From positions 74,364-138,363 of the forward strand of contig CAMVLO010000002.1 in assembly GCA_947168365.1 (NCBI GenBank): 64,000 bases of DNA, in the 5' to 3' direction. This stretch comes from UBA3824 sp017541145 (lineage in GTDB: Bacteria > Bacteroidota > Bacteroidia > Bacteroidales > UBA3824). Positions 52,297 through 63,000 of this stretch are shown piece by piece (the first letter of the stretch is position 1; every line of letters begins with the position of its first letter). The position numbers were made by a program, and so were the translations under genes. The notes below the pieces were generated by a model. That model did no database searches. It was not told where the DNA came from and saw only the letters and a list, made by a program, of their open reading frames with translations.

Positions 52297-52497
52297 TATA
52301 TTTTTTCAGAAAATTACAACACTGTTAATTAACGTCCGTGAAAATTGATTTTTTTATGACATCTTCACATGAAAATATTGTCAGAAATTGTTGTAACAAA
52401 CTTTTTCAATAAAAATTTGCAGGTGTAATTTTAAATGTATAATTTTGGAAACAATTTCTTAACATCAAAATACAATTACACTAAAAAGACATTAAAA

Positions 52498-53949
52498 ATG
52501 GCCTCTTTAAAAGAAAAAATCGGCTATGCCCTTGGAGATGCGGCTTCAGGCGGTATTACATGGAAAATTATGTCCATTGCCTTTCCGCTTTATTTTACAA
52601 ATGTTTTCGGACTTTCGCTTGCAGATGCTGCTGTGCTGATGCTTGTTGCACGTCTTTTTGACGTGGTAACCGACCCTTTGATGGGTAGTCTTTCGGACAG
52701 AACACAGTCGAAATTCGGTACATACCGTCCTTGGTTGATTTTCGGAGCTATTCCTTTCGGATTGATTTTCGCATTGTTGCTTTACACTCCGGATTTTGAT
52801 GCTACCGGAAAACGTATTTACGCTTATACTTTGTATCTTGTAATGATGGCGATGTATACGGCTGTAAATGTGCCTTACGGTTCGCTTTTGGGCGTAATGA
52901 CCGATGATGACAACGAGAAAAATCAGTTTTCATCGTTCCGTATGGTAGGTGCGTATGCGATGGGCTTTATTACATTGCTTTCGTTCCCGTATATTCAAGG
53001 TTGGATTGGCGGTGGCGAGTATTCTGAACTTAATAATAAACTCGTTGAACTGAAAGCTATTGAGAATCCTTCTGATGATATTAAAAATCAAATTCAATCA
53101 ATCAGTCAATCCTTGGTTCCGATGTTGCAACATCAATATGCTGTAATTGGTGTAACATTCGGTATAATTGCCGCAGTTATGACACTTGCTTGCGGTCTTC
53201 TTACAAAGGAAAGATTAAAACCGGTAAGAGCCGAGAAATTCTCGTTTAAGCAGTTTGCCGATTTGGTGAAAAACAAACCGTGGATTTATTTGACTTCAAT
53301 TGGTATTTGTACAAACTTTTTCAACGGATTCCGTTATGCAGTAGCCGGTTATATGTTTACATATTGTCTTAACGGCGATGTTACATTGGGATCGTTTATT
53401 ATCAATTACACCGTGTTTATGGCATTCGGTGAAGTAATTTGTATGATATTCGGTGGAGTTTCGCCGGTATTTACAAAGAAAATCGGTTCAAAGAAAATGG
53501 CGTTTTTCTATGCTTCAATTATTTGTCTTGTATTTTCAGTGTTGTTTTTCTTGATTCCGATGGACAAATCTTATATGTGGTTGATGATAGTATTTGTAAT
53601 TCTCACATCTGTCGGTGTAGGTCTTTACTCTCCGCTTCTTTGGTCGATGTATGCCGATGTTGCTGACTATGCTACTGAGAAAAACGGTACATCTTCTACC
53701 GGACTTATTTTCTCGTCAGGTACAATGGCTCAGAAACTTGGCGGTGCGGTATCAGGTTCGTTGATAGCGTTGCTTCTTGGTGTTGCGGGTGCTACAATGA
53801 TAGAAGATGCTATGGGCAACCTTACAATAGATGCTGTATCGGTAACCGATTCTGTTAAAACAATGATTTGGTCGTTGTTCTCACTATTCCCGGCATTGTT
53901 TGCAGGTATCATGGCGATTTTGGCTTACAAATTCCCATTGAAAAAGTAA
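52498..53949 (+). CDS. GPH-family sugar:cation symporter (MelB-like MFS)
   Basis: 483 residues from the ATG at 52498 (MASLKEKIGYALGDAASGGITWKIM); the frame extends to 52435 but that prefix is hydrophilic and not conserved in this family. GLSLADAAVLMLVARLFDVVTDPLMGSLSDRT is the family signature, with the MelB-type cation-site Asp residues, and PWLIFGAIPFGLIFALLLYTPDF, VPYGSLLGVMT and SPLLWSMYADVADYATEKNGTSSTG follow. Twelve TM helices are expected. It imports a glycoside, pentoside or hexuronide with Na+ or H+. No sugar-metabolism gene is adjacent, so the substrate is open. Confidence 0.9.
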   Translation: MASLKEKIGYALGDAASGGITWKIMSIAFPLYFTNVFGLSLADAAVLMLVARLFDVVTDPLMGSLSDRTQSKFGTYRPWLIFGAIPFGLIFALLLYTPDFDATGKRIYAYTLYLVMMAMYTAVNVPYGSLLGVMTDDDNEKNQFSSFRMVGAYAMGFITLLSFPYIQGWIGGGEYSELNNKLVELKAIENPSDDIKNQIQSISQSLVPMLQHQYAVIGVTFGIIAAVMTLACGLLTKERLKPVRAEKFSFKQFADLVKNKPWIYLTSIGICTNFFNGFRYAVAGYMFTYCLNGDVTLGSFIINYTVFMAFGEVICMIFGGVSPVFTKKIGSKKMAFFYASIICLVFSVLFFLIPMDKSYMWLMIVFVILTSVGVGLYSPLLWSMYADVADYATEKNGTSSTGLIFSSGTMAQKLGGAVSGSLIALLLGVAGATMIEDAMGNLTIDAVSVTDSVKTMIWSLFSLFPALFAGIMAILAYKFPLKK

Positions 53950-53961
53950 ATTTCAGTAAAT

Positions 53962-54010
53962 AAAAAAAAGCAGGATGCGTATAAGAACATACACATCCTG
54001 CTTTTTTTTA
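53962..54010. terminator. Bidirectional rho-independent terminator
   Basis: AAAGCAGGATG (53967-53977) pairs with CATCCTGCTTT (53994-54004), with an A-run on the left and a T-run on the right. It serves both the symporter gene (plus) and the YrdC-like gene (minus). Confidence 0.85.
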
Positions 54011-54029
54011 CTAATAATTGTCGTAAAAA

Positions 54030-54650
54030 TTAGTAAATCAACTCTTTTACACCTTCTCTGATGATTTCGATGTCCGAACCTGTACAATCTACTATAGCAG
54101 TCGGTTCGTTGAGACCGTAACCGCCGTTGATTACTAAGTCAACTTGATTTTTATAACGTTCCCAAATCAGTTCGGGGTCTGTAGAATATTCTATGATTTC
54201 GTCTTCGTCGTGAATTGAAGTTGTAAGTAGCGGATTGCCAAGATGTTCTACTATTTGGTACAGAATTTTGGAATCCGGAACACGAAGACCTACTTCTTTT
54301 CTTGAATTATCAAACATCCTTGGAATTTTTTTGCTTGCCGGAAGAATAAATGTAAACGGACCGGGAGTATTTTTTTTCAACAATTTGAAAATCCTTGTAT
54401 CCAAAGGCATTGTATATTCCGAGATGTCTTGTAAATCTTTGCAAATAAATGAGAATCTTGCTTTTGCGAGTTTTATGCCTTTGAATCTGGCGAGTCTTTC
54501 AAGAGCTTTTTTGCTTGTCATGCTGCAACCCAAGGCGTAGACGGAGTCTGTCGGATAAATGATAACGCCGTCGTGTTGAAGGATATCCACAGCCTGAAGT
54601 ATGGCTTGAAGCTGCGGAGTTTCCGGATGTATTCTTAAAAGTGTACCCAT
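54030..54650 (-). CDS. YrdC/YciO-type threonylcarbamoyl-AMP synthase family protein
   Basis: 206 residues. The YrdC fold is clear: GVIIYPTDSVYALGCSMTSKKALERLARFKGIK, then RFSFICKDLQDISEYT, PGPFTFILPASKKIPRMF and EVGLRVPDSKI. The length and the missing C-terminal Sua5 domain fit the YciO/TsaC branch. TsaC makes the threonylcarbamoyl-AMP used for t6A tRNA modification; YciO relatives have weaker or different activity. I cannot separate the two by eye. It lies 98 bases downstream of the SiaC-like gene and may share its transcript. Confidence 0.88.
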   Translation of the reverse strand: MGTLLRIHPETPQLQAILQAVDILQHDGVIIYPTDSVYALGCSMTSKKALERLARFKGIKLAKARFSFICKDLQDISEYTMPLDTRIFKLLKKNTPGPFTFILPASKKIPRMFDNSRKEVGLRVPDSKILYQIVEHLGNPLLTTSIHDEDEIIEYSTDPELIWERYKNQVDLVINGGYGLNEPTAIVDCTGSDIEIIREGVKELIY

Positions 54651-54748
54651 GATAATTGTTGTTTGTGTTAATTTCAGGGTACAAAAATAAGATATTTATT
54701 GGTAGATTATTATTACAAAAACAAAAAAAATTTGCTAAGTATTTGTTA

Positions 54749-55132
54749 TTATGATTTTTTCGCAACCGGAATCAGGTTGAACGGAAGATTTATGATTTGG
54801 CTGTATTCATCGCCAATAGCTTGCATATCTTCATCGATTTCTTTGTAATACCAATTTACTGTGATATCGCTTTTGTCTTTGAAATTTTGTAATAGTAAAA
54901 GTATTTGGATAATTTGTTTGCTGGATGCAGTGTTGAAATACTCCAATTTCATATCAAAGACAGTTTTTGGATTAGGATTTTCAGCGTATTCAGTAAACCA
55001 TTGAATAATAGGGGCATAAAAATCCACAGCATCTTCGGGCAACGACATCTGGGCTAGTTCAAATATTCCTTTGTCGGCGTCTAATACTACTTTGGGTGTA
55101 TCAACAGTTGGTTCTTTTACAAATGGTTCCAT
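54749..55132 (-). CDS. SiaC-family regulatory phosphoprotein (DUF1987)
   Basis: 127 residues. GIFELAQMSLPEDAVDFYAPIIQWFTEY and DMKLEYFNTASSKQIIQILLLLQNF match the SiaC/DUF1987 fold. The phospho-acceptor in Pseudomonas SiaC is Thr68; here Thr68 falls in the equivalent FNT-(A/S)SSK context. SiaC is phosphorylated by SiaB and dephosphorylated by SiaA, and in its dephosphorylated form binds and activates a diguanylate cyclase in Pseudomonas. No cyclase is seen in this window, so the output here is probably different. It is transcribed 44 bases after the double SiaB-like kinase gene. Confidence 0.85.
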   Translation of the reverse strand: MEPFVKEPTVDTPKVVLDADKGIFELAQMSLPEDAVDFYAPIIQWFTEYAENPNPKTVFDMKLEYFNTASSKQIIQILLLLQNFKDKSDITVNWYYKEIDEDMQAIGDEYSQIINLPFNLIPVAKKS

Positions 55133-55176
55133 TTTTTTATCGCAAATTTTTTTCTTTTTAATGTGTTTTATTTTTG

Positions 55177-56298
55177 TTAATCTTTTTTATTTATTGTGGT
55201 TTTAACTGTAAAAAAGTCAGTTTTGTCGTTGACATTTATTATAGAATACTCAATCTGAGTACCTGTTTTTCTTCTAATATCAATGAATCCCAATCCTGTA
55301 GAAACGGGGTTGTTTACTTCCGGATTTAGTAGGATTGCATTGTATTCTTTTGTCAACTGCTTGTAATCCATTTTGTTCAAACGGTCGATTCTATCCGCAA
55401 TTGGACGTGAGTGCTCTTTACGGATGTAATTACCCGCCAAAAGTGCAAATTTTTCTTCATATTCGCAAATATAGAATACACCGGCTTTCCAATCTTTTGT
55501 GTTGTCGATATTGTCGGCATGTTTTACGATATTTTGCAATAATTCCACCATTACGCCGTAAAGCTTTATCCTAGTGGAAGTTTCGCTCATTCCGGATTTT
55601 AGAATCGACAGCAAAGATAGTAAATTTTCTTGATTGAAATCTCCTTTGAACGAAAGTGTCAAATTATTTTTGGAGAATGATTCGTGATCTTCTATCAGCC
55701 TTTGTATCGGATATTCTGTATTTGATGCGGAGTTTTTTTCGCTTTCTTCTGATTCTGTTTCGATTTCAGTAGTGAGATAGAAATACGAAAATTCATCATC
55801 AACGGGTTTTATCTGGTATTCAAGTTTGTTTCCTGAACGTTTTGCCATTTCTATAAGTCCGAGGCTTGCACCGCCTTTGTCTGTAAGTCCTGTGGTGGTA
55901 CGAGTTTCCCGGCTCAGTTCTTTCAGCTCCGACGGGTCGAGATGATTGATAAGTTCAAGTTTCGCTCTGAGAGCTTTTTCCTCGGCTTTCAACATTAGAT
56001 TGCCGGTTGCAATTATGTATTTGTGAGCTTTTTTGTGAATTACAATTATCGCTTCTTTGTCATTGTCTTTGTCTGAACTTTCTGCTTGATGACGTGTAAT
56101 ATTCTGAAGACCTTCGCCCATGATATAGTATATACGTGATCTGAGTTTGCGAGTATCTTCAGCTTGGGCAAGGTTGCTTTTGGCAAAATCAAGGATGTCC
56201 ATTACAAGTACCGGAGTGATTTCGCCCCGATAGATGTATTCCATGTCATTCTTTTCGATGTCAATGAAATGGTTGTATAAGTCCAGTGATTGATTCAT
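55177..56298 (-). CDS. Fused double SiaB-type kinase (two DUF6272 domains)
   Basis: 373 residues, about twice the length of ordinary SiaB proteins. Two homologous GHKL-like halves are visible. The first (1-185) has the N-box YYIMGEGLQNITRH (Asn66) and G-box GGASLGLIEMAKRSG. The second (205-373) has MVELLQNIVKHAD (Asn256) and STGLGFIDIRRKTG. Both retain the metal-binding Asn, so both may bind ATP. They are joined by an acidic Ser-rich linker (180-195). SiaB phosphorylates the SiaC threonine. It is divergent from the vWA/tubulin/actin operon at 56515. A TATCTTTG box (minus strand, 56348-56355) lies upstream. Confidence 0.82.
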   Translation of the reverse strand: MNQSLDLYNHFIDIEKNDMEYIYRGEITPVLVMDILDFAKSNLAQAEDTRKLRSRIYYIMGEGLQNITRHQAESSDKDNDKEAIIVIHKKAHKYIIATGNLMLKAEEKALRAKLELINHLDPSELKELSRETRTTTGLTDKGGASLGLIEMAKRSGNKLEYQIKPVDDEFSYFYLTTEIETESEESEKNSASNTEYPIQRLIEDHESFSKNNLTLSFKGDFNQENLLSLLSILKSGMSETSTRIKLYGVMVELLQNIVKHADNIDNTKDWKAGVFYICEYEEKFALLAGNYIRKEHSRPIADRIDRLNKMDYKQLTKEYNAILLNPEVNNPVSTGLGFIDIRRKTGTQIEYSIINVNDKTDFFTVKTTINKKD

Positions 56299-56347
56299 AT
56301 AGTTATTTAATTGTAACGCAGCATTGTTTTACTATTGTTTTCAGTTT

Positions 56348-56355
56348 CAAAGATA
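56348..56355 (-). promoter_or_regulatory. -7 box TATCTTTG for the SiaB/SiaC genes
   Basis: A full TAnnTTTG match on the minus strand, 50 bases upstream of the ATG at 56298, in the divergent intergenic region shared with the vWA operon. Confidence 0.55.
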
Positions 56356-56514
56356 ACAAAAATCGGGCTATTTCATAATTTTTTGATGCTTTTTTTGCTG
56401 AAAATCTTTTATTTTATAATTTTTCTGAAAAATTAAGCTAAAAAAATTTTTTATTGTACATCGTTTTTTTCATATCTTAGCAGTACACAAATGTATTAAT
56501 CTTTATATTCTATT

Positions 56515-58023
56515 ATGAATTTAAATATCAATAAATTAACAACTTGGATTGGTCTTGGAACTTTAGGACTGATTACGGCATGCGGCGGCAACAATAATTG
56601 TCCGCTCAAGGATTTTGCTCCTAACGAAATTATTGGCACTTATCAGAAAATTTATAATAACGAGCCGCTTAATGCTCAGGCTCAGCGTTTTGCAATTTAT
56701 CTCGATTATTCAGGAAGTGTAAAAACTGCATTCAAAGATGCTAATACTCAGCAGTTTTATCAGCTTTTTATCAATAGTTTGAAAATCTCTACTGTTGATT
56801 TTTTTGAGGTTAACAATTTTAGTGTTGACAAAATTGATAATCTTGAAAAATCTCAGTTGTACAAAAAAGTAAAAGACGCTTCCAAATTCAAAGGCGACAA
56901 TGCACCTCTCAACAAGACTGTGGAACAGATAGTTGCGAATAATACCGAGGCGGTTTTTATTACTGACGGCGAACTTTGGGAAAATGGTGAGCGTGACGAC
57001 CCGTGGGCTCGCGAAGAGTTTGAAAAATGGTTGAAAAACGGTAACAAACTCGAATTTTTTGTAACTAATCATCTTGACGGTGGCAAACAAAAACACCTCT
57101 TTTATATATGTTTTGTTCCGAAAAATACCGAAAGTGCTGTGGCTTCGGATTTCAAATTTTATCTTGACAACTCGGTGGAAGCCAAGAATTTTCAGTACAG
57201 TTATTTCTCTTTTTCCAACAATACTACCAAAATTACAAAAACAGATTATCAGCTAAAAACCGGCGGTCTTAACGAAAATACTTTTATGGACGAGACTGTT
57301 TATATTAATCAGCCTGATTACGAATTTATTTCATTATCAAGTAGTTGGAAAGATTTGTTTAAGTATATCGCCAATGCTTACGACAAAAACGGAAATCCGA
57401 TAAAAGGCGGTGCTCCGCTTCTGAGTCGTCTTGGCGTGGATGTTAGCGGTTTGGAATTTTACGATGTTAACAATTTATCTGTCAAGGTGTACAATATCTC
57501 GGATGATTTTCATAAGCTGAAACGAATAATGGAAGTAAAAGAAAATACTCCAACATTTTGGACTGATGAAAACGGCGAAATAGTTTTGGACGAAAACCGT
57601 CAGAAAACCGTAATTTGTCCCGGTGATTGGGAAGGTTACAACGATAAGGGCGAACTTGTGATGGATACAGTTTTCAAAACTTCCAAAGGGTTGCCCGTGA
57701 TTGAAGGTTTGTTGACAATAGATCAGGATTTACTTGCAGATTTCAAGTCGCAGAAAAAAGGTGAAGTTAATCTTAAACTCAGTCAGAATTTTTCCGGTTC
57801 GATGTCTGAGAGCGATTATAATTTGTTGAGAGTAGATATCTGTTTGTCAGGCGTTACTGTAAATACAAGTAATATTAATTTTCAGAATTTTATCTGGCAG
57901 GGAAAACAAGTAAAAGAAAACCGAAGTATGTACAACTCTATTTTGGGTGCGCTGAATGCTGCTAATCCAGAAGGCAAAGTTGTTTATACATATTACATCA
58001 ATACATTACCATACAAAAACTAA
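56515..58023 (+). CDS. vWA-domain lipoprotein
   Basis: 502 residues with a lipoprotein signal (LGLITACG, Cys23). A von Willebrand A domain follows, with MIDAS residues in IYLDYSGSV (DxSxS, Asp64/Ser66/Ser68), a Thr near residue 135 and VFITDGELW (Asp151). It should bind a divalent metal and a protein partner. The C-terminal half is beta-rich (ETVYINQPDYEFISLSSSWKDLF, LSQNFSGSMSES) and unfamiliar. It would be tethered in the periplasm or at the outer membrane. First gene of a four-gene operon: gaps of 5, 17 and 15 bases separate it and the next three. A TATCTTAG near-match to the -7 box lies at 56473-56480. Confidence 0.82.
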   Translation: MNLNINKLTTWIGLGTLGLITACGGNNNCPLKDFAPNEIIGTYQKIYNNEPLNAQAQRFAIYLDYSGSVKTAFKDANTQQFYQLFINSLKISTVDFFEVNNFSVDKIDNLEKSQLYKKVKDASKFKGDNAPLNKTVEQIVANNTEAVFITDGELWENGERDDPWAREEFEKWLKNGNKLEFFVTNHLDGGKQKHLFYICFVPKNTESAVASDFKFYLDNSVEAKNFQYSYFSFSNNTTKITKTDYQLKTGGLNENTFMDETVYINQPDYEFISLSSSWKDLFKYIANAYDKNGNPIKGGAPLLSRLGVDVSGLEFYDVNNLSVKVYNISDDFHKLKRIMEVKENTPTFWTDENGEIVLDENRQKTVICPGDWEGYNDKGELVMDTVFKTSKGLPVIEGLLTIDQDLLADFKSQKKGEVNLKLSQNFSGSMSESDYNLLRVDICLSGVTVNTSNINFQNFIWQGKQVKENRSMYNSILGALNAANPEGKVVYTYYINTLPYKN

Positions 58024-58028
58024 AAAAT

Positions 58029-58424
58029 ATGAAAGATATTCTTTATCACAATCCAAACGAAGTAGCAGGATTGGTAAGCAACACTTATATATTGTCGGCT
58101 GTTGCTGCAATAGTATTTTTGTTGATTGCAATGATAATCAGCAAAACGATAGCATACGAGGGCGGCAAAAATCCTCAGGATCCGAAACGCAGAAGAATTT
58201 GGTTTTGGATTGTTGGAATTGTAGCTACAGTAGCATTCTTTTGTTACAATTATTTTGTAGTAAAAAATCAAATAGTACCAAATCAGATGCTTTTGGACGA
58301 TTTTGCGAAACACATGGCAATTGCCACCGGCGTTACATTTGTTATTTATTTGACAGCCGGATATTTACTCAGTCATTTTGTTTTCAAAAGCGGAAAATTC
58401 GGAACTATTTTCCCAAGCAAATAA
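58029..58424 (+). CDS. Three-TM membrane protein of the vWA/tubulin/actin operon
   Basis: 131 residues with TM helices at about 15-40 (NTYILSAVAAIVFLLIAMII), 58-80 (IWFWIVGIVATVAFFCYNYF) and 98-120 (AIATGVTFVIYLTAGYLLSHF). No recognised domain. Its place between the envelope vWA lipoprotein and the cytosolic tubulin-like and actin-like genes suggests it anchors or connects them across the inner membrane. That is an inference from gene order. Confidence 0.7.
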   Translation: MKDILYHNPNEVAGLVSNTYILSAVAAIVFLLIAMIISKTIAYEGGKNPQDPKRRRIWFWIVGIVATVAFFCYNYFVVKNQIVPNQMLLDDFAKHMAIATGVTFVIYLTAGYLLSHFVFKSGKFGTIFPSK

Positions 58425-58441
58425 ACCCGTAATTAGATATT

Positions 58442-60034
58442 ATGAAGACATTATTTTTGATAGGAATCGGCGGTACGGGCATGAGATGTCTTGAAGCGTT
58501 TGTAAATACTTGCGCTATCGGGATGTACGACAACACGGAAATCAATATTCTTGCTCTTGATACCGATCTTGACAACGGCAATTTTTCACGGTTGAAAACT
58601 CTTGTGGAGGATTGTTATCAAAAGATAAAGGGTTATAACAAAACCCATTACGCATTGCAAGATACATTTTTCAGTGCGAAAATCAATTTTTATACATTTA
58701 CTCCCGATTATTCGGATTCTACCAAAAACGGTAATTTTGAAGTACTTTCAAGATTTCCGTATGCCGAGGGCGACAAAAAAGCTTTGGCAGAGATACTTTT
58801 GACTCCTCAAGTAAGAGAATTTGACTTGAAACACGGCTACAGAGCTCAAACTCATTTGGGTTCGTTGCTGATGTATCATTCTATTATTGACGAGGTTACA
58901 AGAAATCCTCACGGCAAACTCGCTGAATATATTCAAGCTGTTTATGATTCGTCGGAAGCCAGTGATACAAGGGTTTATATCATGGGCTCGGTATTTGGCG
59001 GAACAGGTGCGTCAAGTATTCCGATAATTCCGAAAGCATTTTTCGAGGCTGTGAATATTCTAAATCCGGGCAAGAAACTTACTAAAGCATCTTTTGGCGC
59101 GACATTGCTTTCAGCGTATTTCAAGTTTACAGCGCCGGACGACGATTTGCGCAAAAAACAAAAAATTGTAGCATCAAGCAAAAACTTTGCTCTAAATTCT
59201 CAGGTTGCGATGATGTTTTACAATGAGGATTTTACAGTAAAAAACGTATTCCAAAAATTTTACATGCTCGGTACTCCGTCCAACGATTTTGAAACTCCTA
59301 ACAAAACCAATGAGACAATTACGGGCGGCGCACTTCAGAAAAACGATTCGCATTATATCGAATTGTTGTCGGCATTTGCGGCTTACGATTTTTTCAATAC
59401 TCCTGTTGAAGAACTCAATCAGATAAAAGACGAAAAGAAAGGCGTTCAATATTATTATCGTACTGTTAACAGTAACGGACGTATTGATTTCAAGGATTTT
59501 GTTCCGGCAGTCAAAGTAAAAGAATTTGCAAACAAATTAGCAGCTTTGGTAGCTTTGTCGTACATCGTTTATCCTGAATACAACGATTTTGCGGCTGCGG
59601 CTCAAAGTGGTACTCTCGCAAAAAGTAACAATATTTCCGGTTACGAGGATATTGAATCACAAGAAGTTGCCGGTCTGAAAAAATACTTTGAGATGTTCCA
59701 TTTCGGAATTACGCCCGAAGGTACAATTACTGACGGATGGTTACGTCAATTGCATCGTTCGGCAGGCGGTCAGGATCATTTCTTGTTCAACGCCGAATTG
59801 TTTGGCGTAAGCAATCTGAAGGAACTCAAGAAGTTTGAATTCAACAAAAATCTTTTCCGTCCCGATGAAGACGATGTTGCGGTTTGTACATTCAAAACAA
59901 GTTTCTTCGGTTCGCCTTTTGACAGTTTTAAAAACGAATTTGTAAAACAGTCAAATACAGATTCTATACAGTACAAAATCGAAAAACTTGTAAAAAGGAT
60001 GTACGATACAATCAATTCACTTTACGGATTCTAA
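58442..60034 (+). CDS. Tubulin/FtsZ-superfamily-like protein (Tubulin_2 type)
   Basis: 530 residues, cytoplasmic. The N-terminus LFLIGIGGTGMRCLEAF is a Rossmann nucleotide-binding loop (GIGGTG, 8-13), followed by NILALDTDLDNG. The segment VYIMGSVFGGTGASSIPIIPKAF (about 179-200) resembles the tubulin signature loop GGGTGSG. Both fit the Tubulin_2 family of bacterial tubulin-like proteins. It probably binds GTP and may polymerise or act as a switch. The C-terminal half (to residue 530) is unfamiliar. The next gene, 15 bases on, encodes an Hsp70/actin-like ATPase. The call rests on two motifs and would need a structure prediction to settle. Confidence 0.68.
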   Translation: MKTLFLIGIGGTGMRCLEAFVNTCAIGMYDNTEINILALDTDLDNGNFSRLKTLVEDCYQKIKGYNKTHYALQDTFFSAKINFYTFTPDYSDSTKNGNFEVLSRFPYAEGDKKALAEILLTPQVREFDLKHGYRAQTHLGSLLMYHSIIDEVTRNPHGKLAEYIQAVYDSSEASDTRVYIMGSVFGGTGASSIPIIPKAFFEAVNILNPGKKLTKASFGATLLSAYFKFTAPDDDLRKKQKIVASSKNFALNSQVAMMFYNEDFTVKNVFQKFYMLGTPSNDFETPNKTNETITGGALQKNDSHYIELLSAFAAYDFFNTPVEELNQIKDEKKGVQYYYRTVNSNGRIDFKDFVPAVKVKEFANKLAALVALSYIVYPEYNDFAAAAQSGTLAKSNNISGYEDIESQEVAGLKKYFEMFHFGITPEGTITDGWLRQLHRSAGGQDHFLFNAELFGVSNLKELKKFEFNKNLFRPDEDDVAVCTFKTSFFGSPFDSFKNEFVKQSNTDSIQYKIEKLVKRMYDTINSLYGF

Positions 60035-60049
60035 AAAACTAAAAAAATT

Positions 60050-63000
60050 ATGTCAGCAACTGCATTATTGATAAAAAGTACCACAGGCAGCAAAGAGAAT
60101 GTACAGGGCTCATGGCATTTGTTTGACCAAAGTTCGGCTTATATCCAAGGAATAGAAACCGGAGGTCTTACAGAAAATCTTGACGCTGATGTTCTCAACG
60201 GAATGGTTTCCGGTTTGCCTAGTGTTTGGGCAAGAGCTTATCTTTTTGCTTACGCGTTCAAATATACTCAGAAAGATGCCAATATCAAGACATCGGGTTT
60301 GATAAAATATTACGATTCGCTCAAGGAAGAGTGGAAAGGACTTGCAGCTCTTATGGCTATTTTCCCTGATCGTATTACCATTGGCGAACCGCTTTGTTTG
60401 AACGACAACACCGGAAATATTTACGACATCGCATCTTCGTTTGGTGATATGTTGTTCAACGACAAGGATTTGTGGTGCAATCCCGATAAACTTGCCAAGA
60501 AAGAGGACGAGAACGCTTACATCCAAATAATTTATTACAACGGCGTGGCTGTAGGTGCTACATCGCCGCATTCATTGTTTTTTACTTCGGTGGAAAACAG
60601 TTCGTTCCCGGTTTCGCAAGATGTAAAATGGTTTAGAAACGGACGACTTTGTGATCCTTTGGTTTATGGTGATCTCAACAACGATAAATTACAAAAGATT
60701 TATCTTCTTGTTAACAATTTTTTGTCTAAAATGGAAGATTACGAGAAGAAAATCAATATGAACCGAGATGGCAAAGAGTTGTTGTCGATGACTCCGCTTT
60801 TCACGTTTTTGAAATCTTGGAAAGAAGAGATTAAGCAAAAAGGTCACGACCTTGTGGAAGAAGGTGTTTTGGATGGAGAATTGAAATTCTCAGAACCTTT
60901 CAAGCCGTTGTTTTCTATTCGTCAAGATCTGTATTACAAAAACGGCATGTTTAGTTTCAATGAGGAGTTTGGCGGCGAAGTTGTTGACCTTCAGAAACTT
61001 TTGTTACAAGATGAATTTTTGTATTCGTTTGAACAAGAGTTTGACCAAGACGATACAATGGAAAATTCTGCGGTTTATTATCTACAAGCACTCGATCCTG
61101 CCGAGGCGGGACATTCTTGGTATTTTCCCGTGCCGCTCAGCAGTTACGGTTTGAGTATTTTCAAAAACAAAATTGGAGAACTTGTAAATCCTGCCGGTGC
61201 AAATTGTCACGAACTTCGGGCTGTTGTAAAAGGTTCAAAAGTTTCGATTGAATTGTATCTTCAAGTGGACGGTCGCAGATTGACTCCGGTTGTGAAAGAA
61301 TACAAAATCAAGACATTTACCGGAACTGCCAAAAATGTAATTATGTGGCCGAATTTTGTGTCAAAAGATTGGACAGCATATTATCTTTACAATGAATTTC
61401 CGTCAAACAACGGTGATATAAAATTTGTACCGTTTTACAAAAAATACACCGAACAGGGCGGATTTGATTCCGGCGAATGTATCACAGATTCCAAAGGTAA
61501 CATGATATTTGCCGACGAACAAAGCGACGAAGTTTCAGCACAGACCATCGTAAGATATCCGGTAGAAATCGCGACAGCCGATAATACGCCTTACGAAATT
61601 ATTCGTTCCAACAAGCCGTTTGCAGGTTTGGAAATTCGGTCAAGAGAAAACGGTAAAGACCGTATTTGCGGATATTTGATTGTAAAGAAATACAACGATG
61701 AATGTTCTGTAAAAGATCTTTCGCATGAGACAAGTTTTGATAATGTGATTGTCGGTATCGATTTTGGTAGCAACAACAGTTGTTTGAGTTATTCTATCAA
61801 CAATCAATCGGGAGTAAAACCAATAACATTTGCTAATCGTCGTGTATTCCTTTCTGGTTCAGAAAATTACGACCCGCGACATGAAAAAACTGCATTGAGA
61901 AACGAGTTGTTGTTTTTCCAAAACGAAAGTACAGAAAACGGTCAGATAAAATCATGGGTTCATGATCACGACCGCAAATACGTACCGGAAGGCATGCGTG
62001 AAGAAGAAATTTCGGGTGGCGTTCCGATTTTTGAACCAAACCTTGTGATACATTCCATGGACGAGCGCACGATAAAAACCAACGCCGGCATACTTCATCA
62101 CAATATGAAATGGCTTTCAGACAATGAAGGAAAAGAAAAGAAAAAATCTTTCCTCAAGAGTGTTTGGATAGCAGCTGTTGCCGATTTGTATGCCGATCAC
62201 AAGATTCCGGGCGAACTCAGATGGTCGTATCCGGGAGCTTTTAGTCCTTATGATGTGTTGCAGTACAAGCAGATGTACAAAGAATTGTCGAAAGTTCCGG
62301 TAGAAAACCACAAAGTGATTGTAAGTGAAAGTCCGTCAACCGAAGCCGAAGCTGTTTGTAATTATTCTTTGACAAACGTTTCGCCCGACAGTAACAATCT
62401 GATGCTTGGAATTGATGTGGGCGGCAGTACTTCCGATGTTTTGATTCTTGCGATGGACAGAGCCGAAAGATGTTTCAAACTTTCAAAACAATCCTCGTTG
62501 CGACTTGCGGCAGGCATGTTTGTAAACGTAATTGCACAATCCGAAGACTTCAGACGGGCAGTTTACAAGTTTCACGAATCGCCAAATTGCAAGTTTAAAG
62601 TTGCCAATATTCGTAACATCATCGACAAGCCGGAAACTTCACCGTTTTATTTGAATGCGGTGTTAGATAGGTTGAAAGATGAAGATTTTGACGCTTTTTA
62701 TAGTACAATTTCACAATCTTGTCCACAAGTGTTTGCAGTACCGGCTTATATCACGGGATTGTTGCTTTTCTATTCGGGAAAATTAGCAGCAAAAACAATC
62801 AAAGACAACGGATATTCATCTATTAAAATTGTTGATTTGTTGCCGTTTGGAAAGGGCGGACGTTTGTTTGACTGGTTGGATGTTTATCCGGGTAAGGATA
62901 TGACAACGGATTATTACAACAGATGCTTCCGTACAGGATTTGGTGAAGGCGGAGAGAATATTACAATCATAAAAAAAGATTCTATCCGTAAGGACAACAA

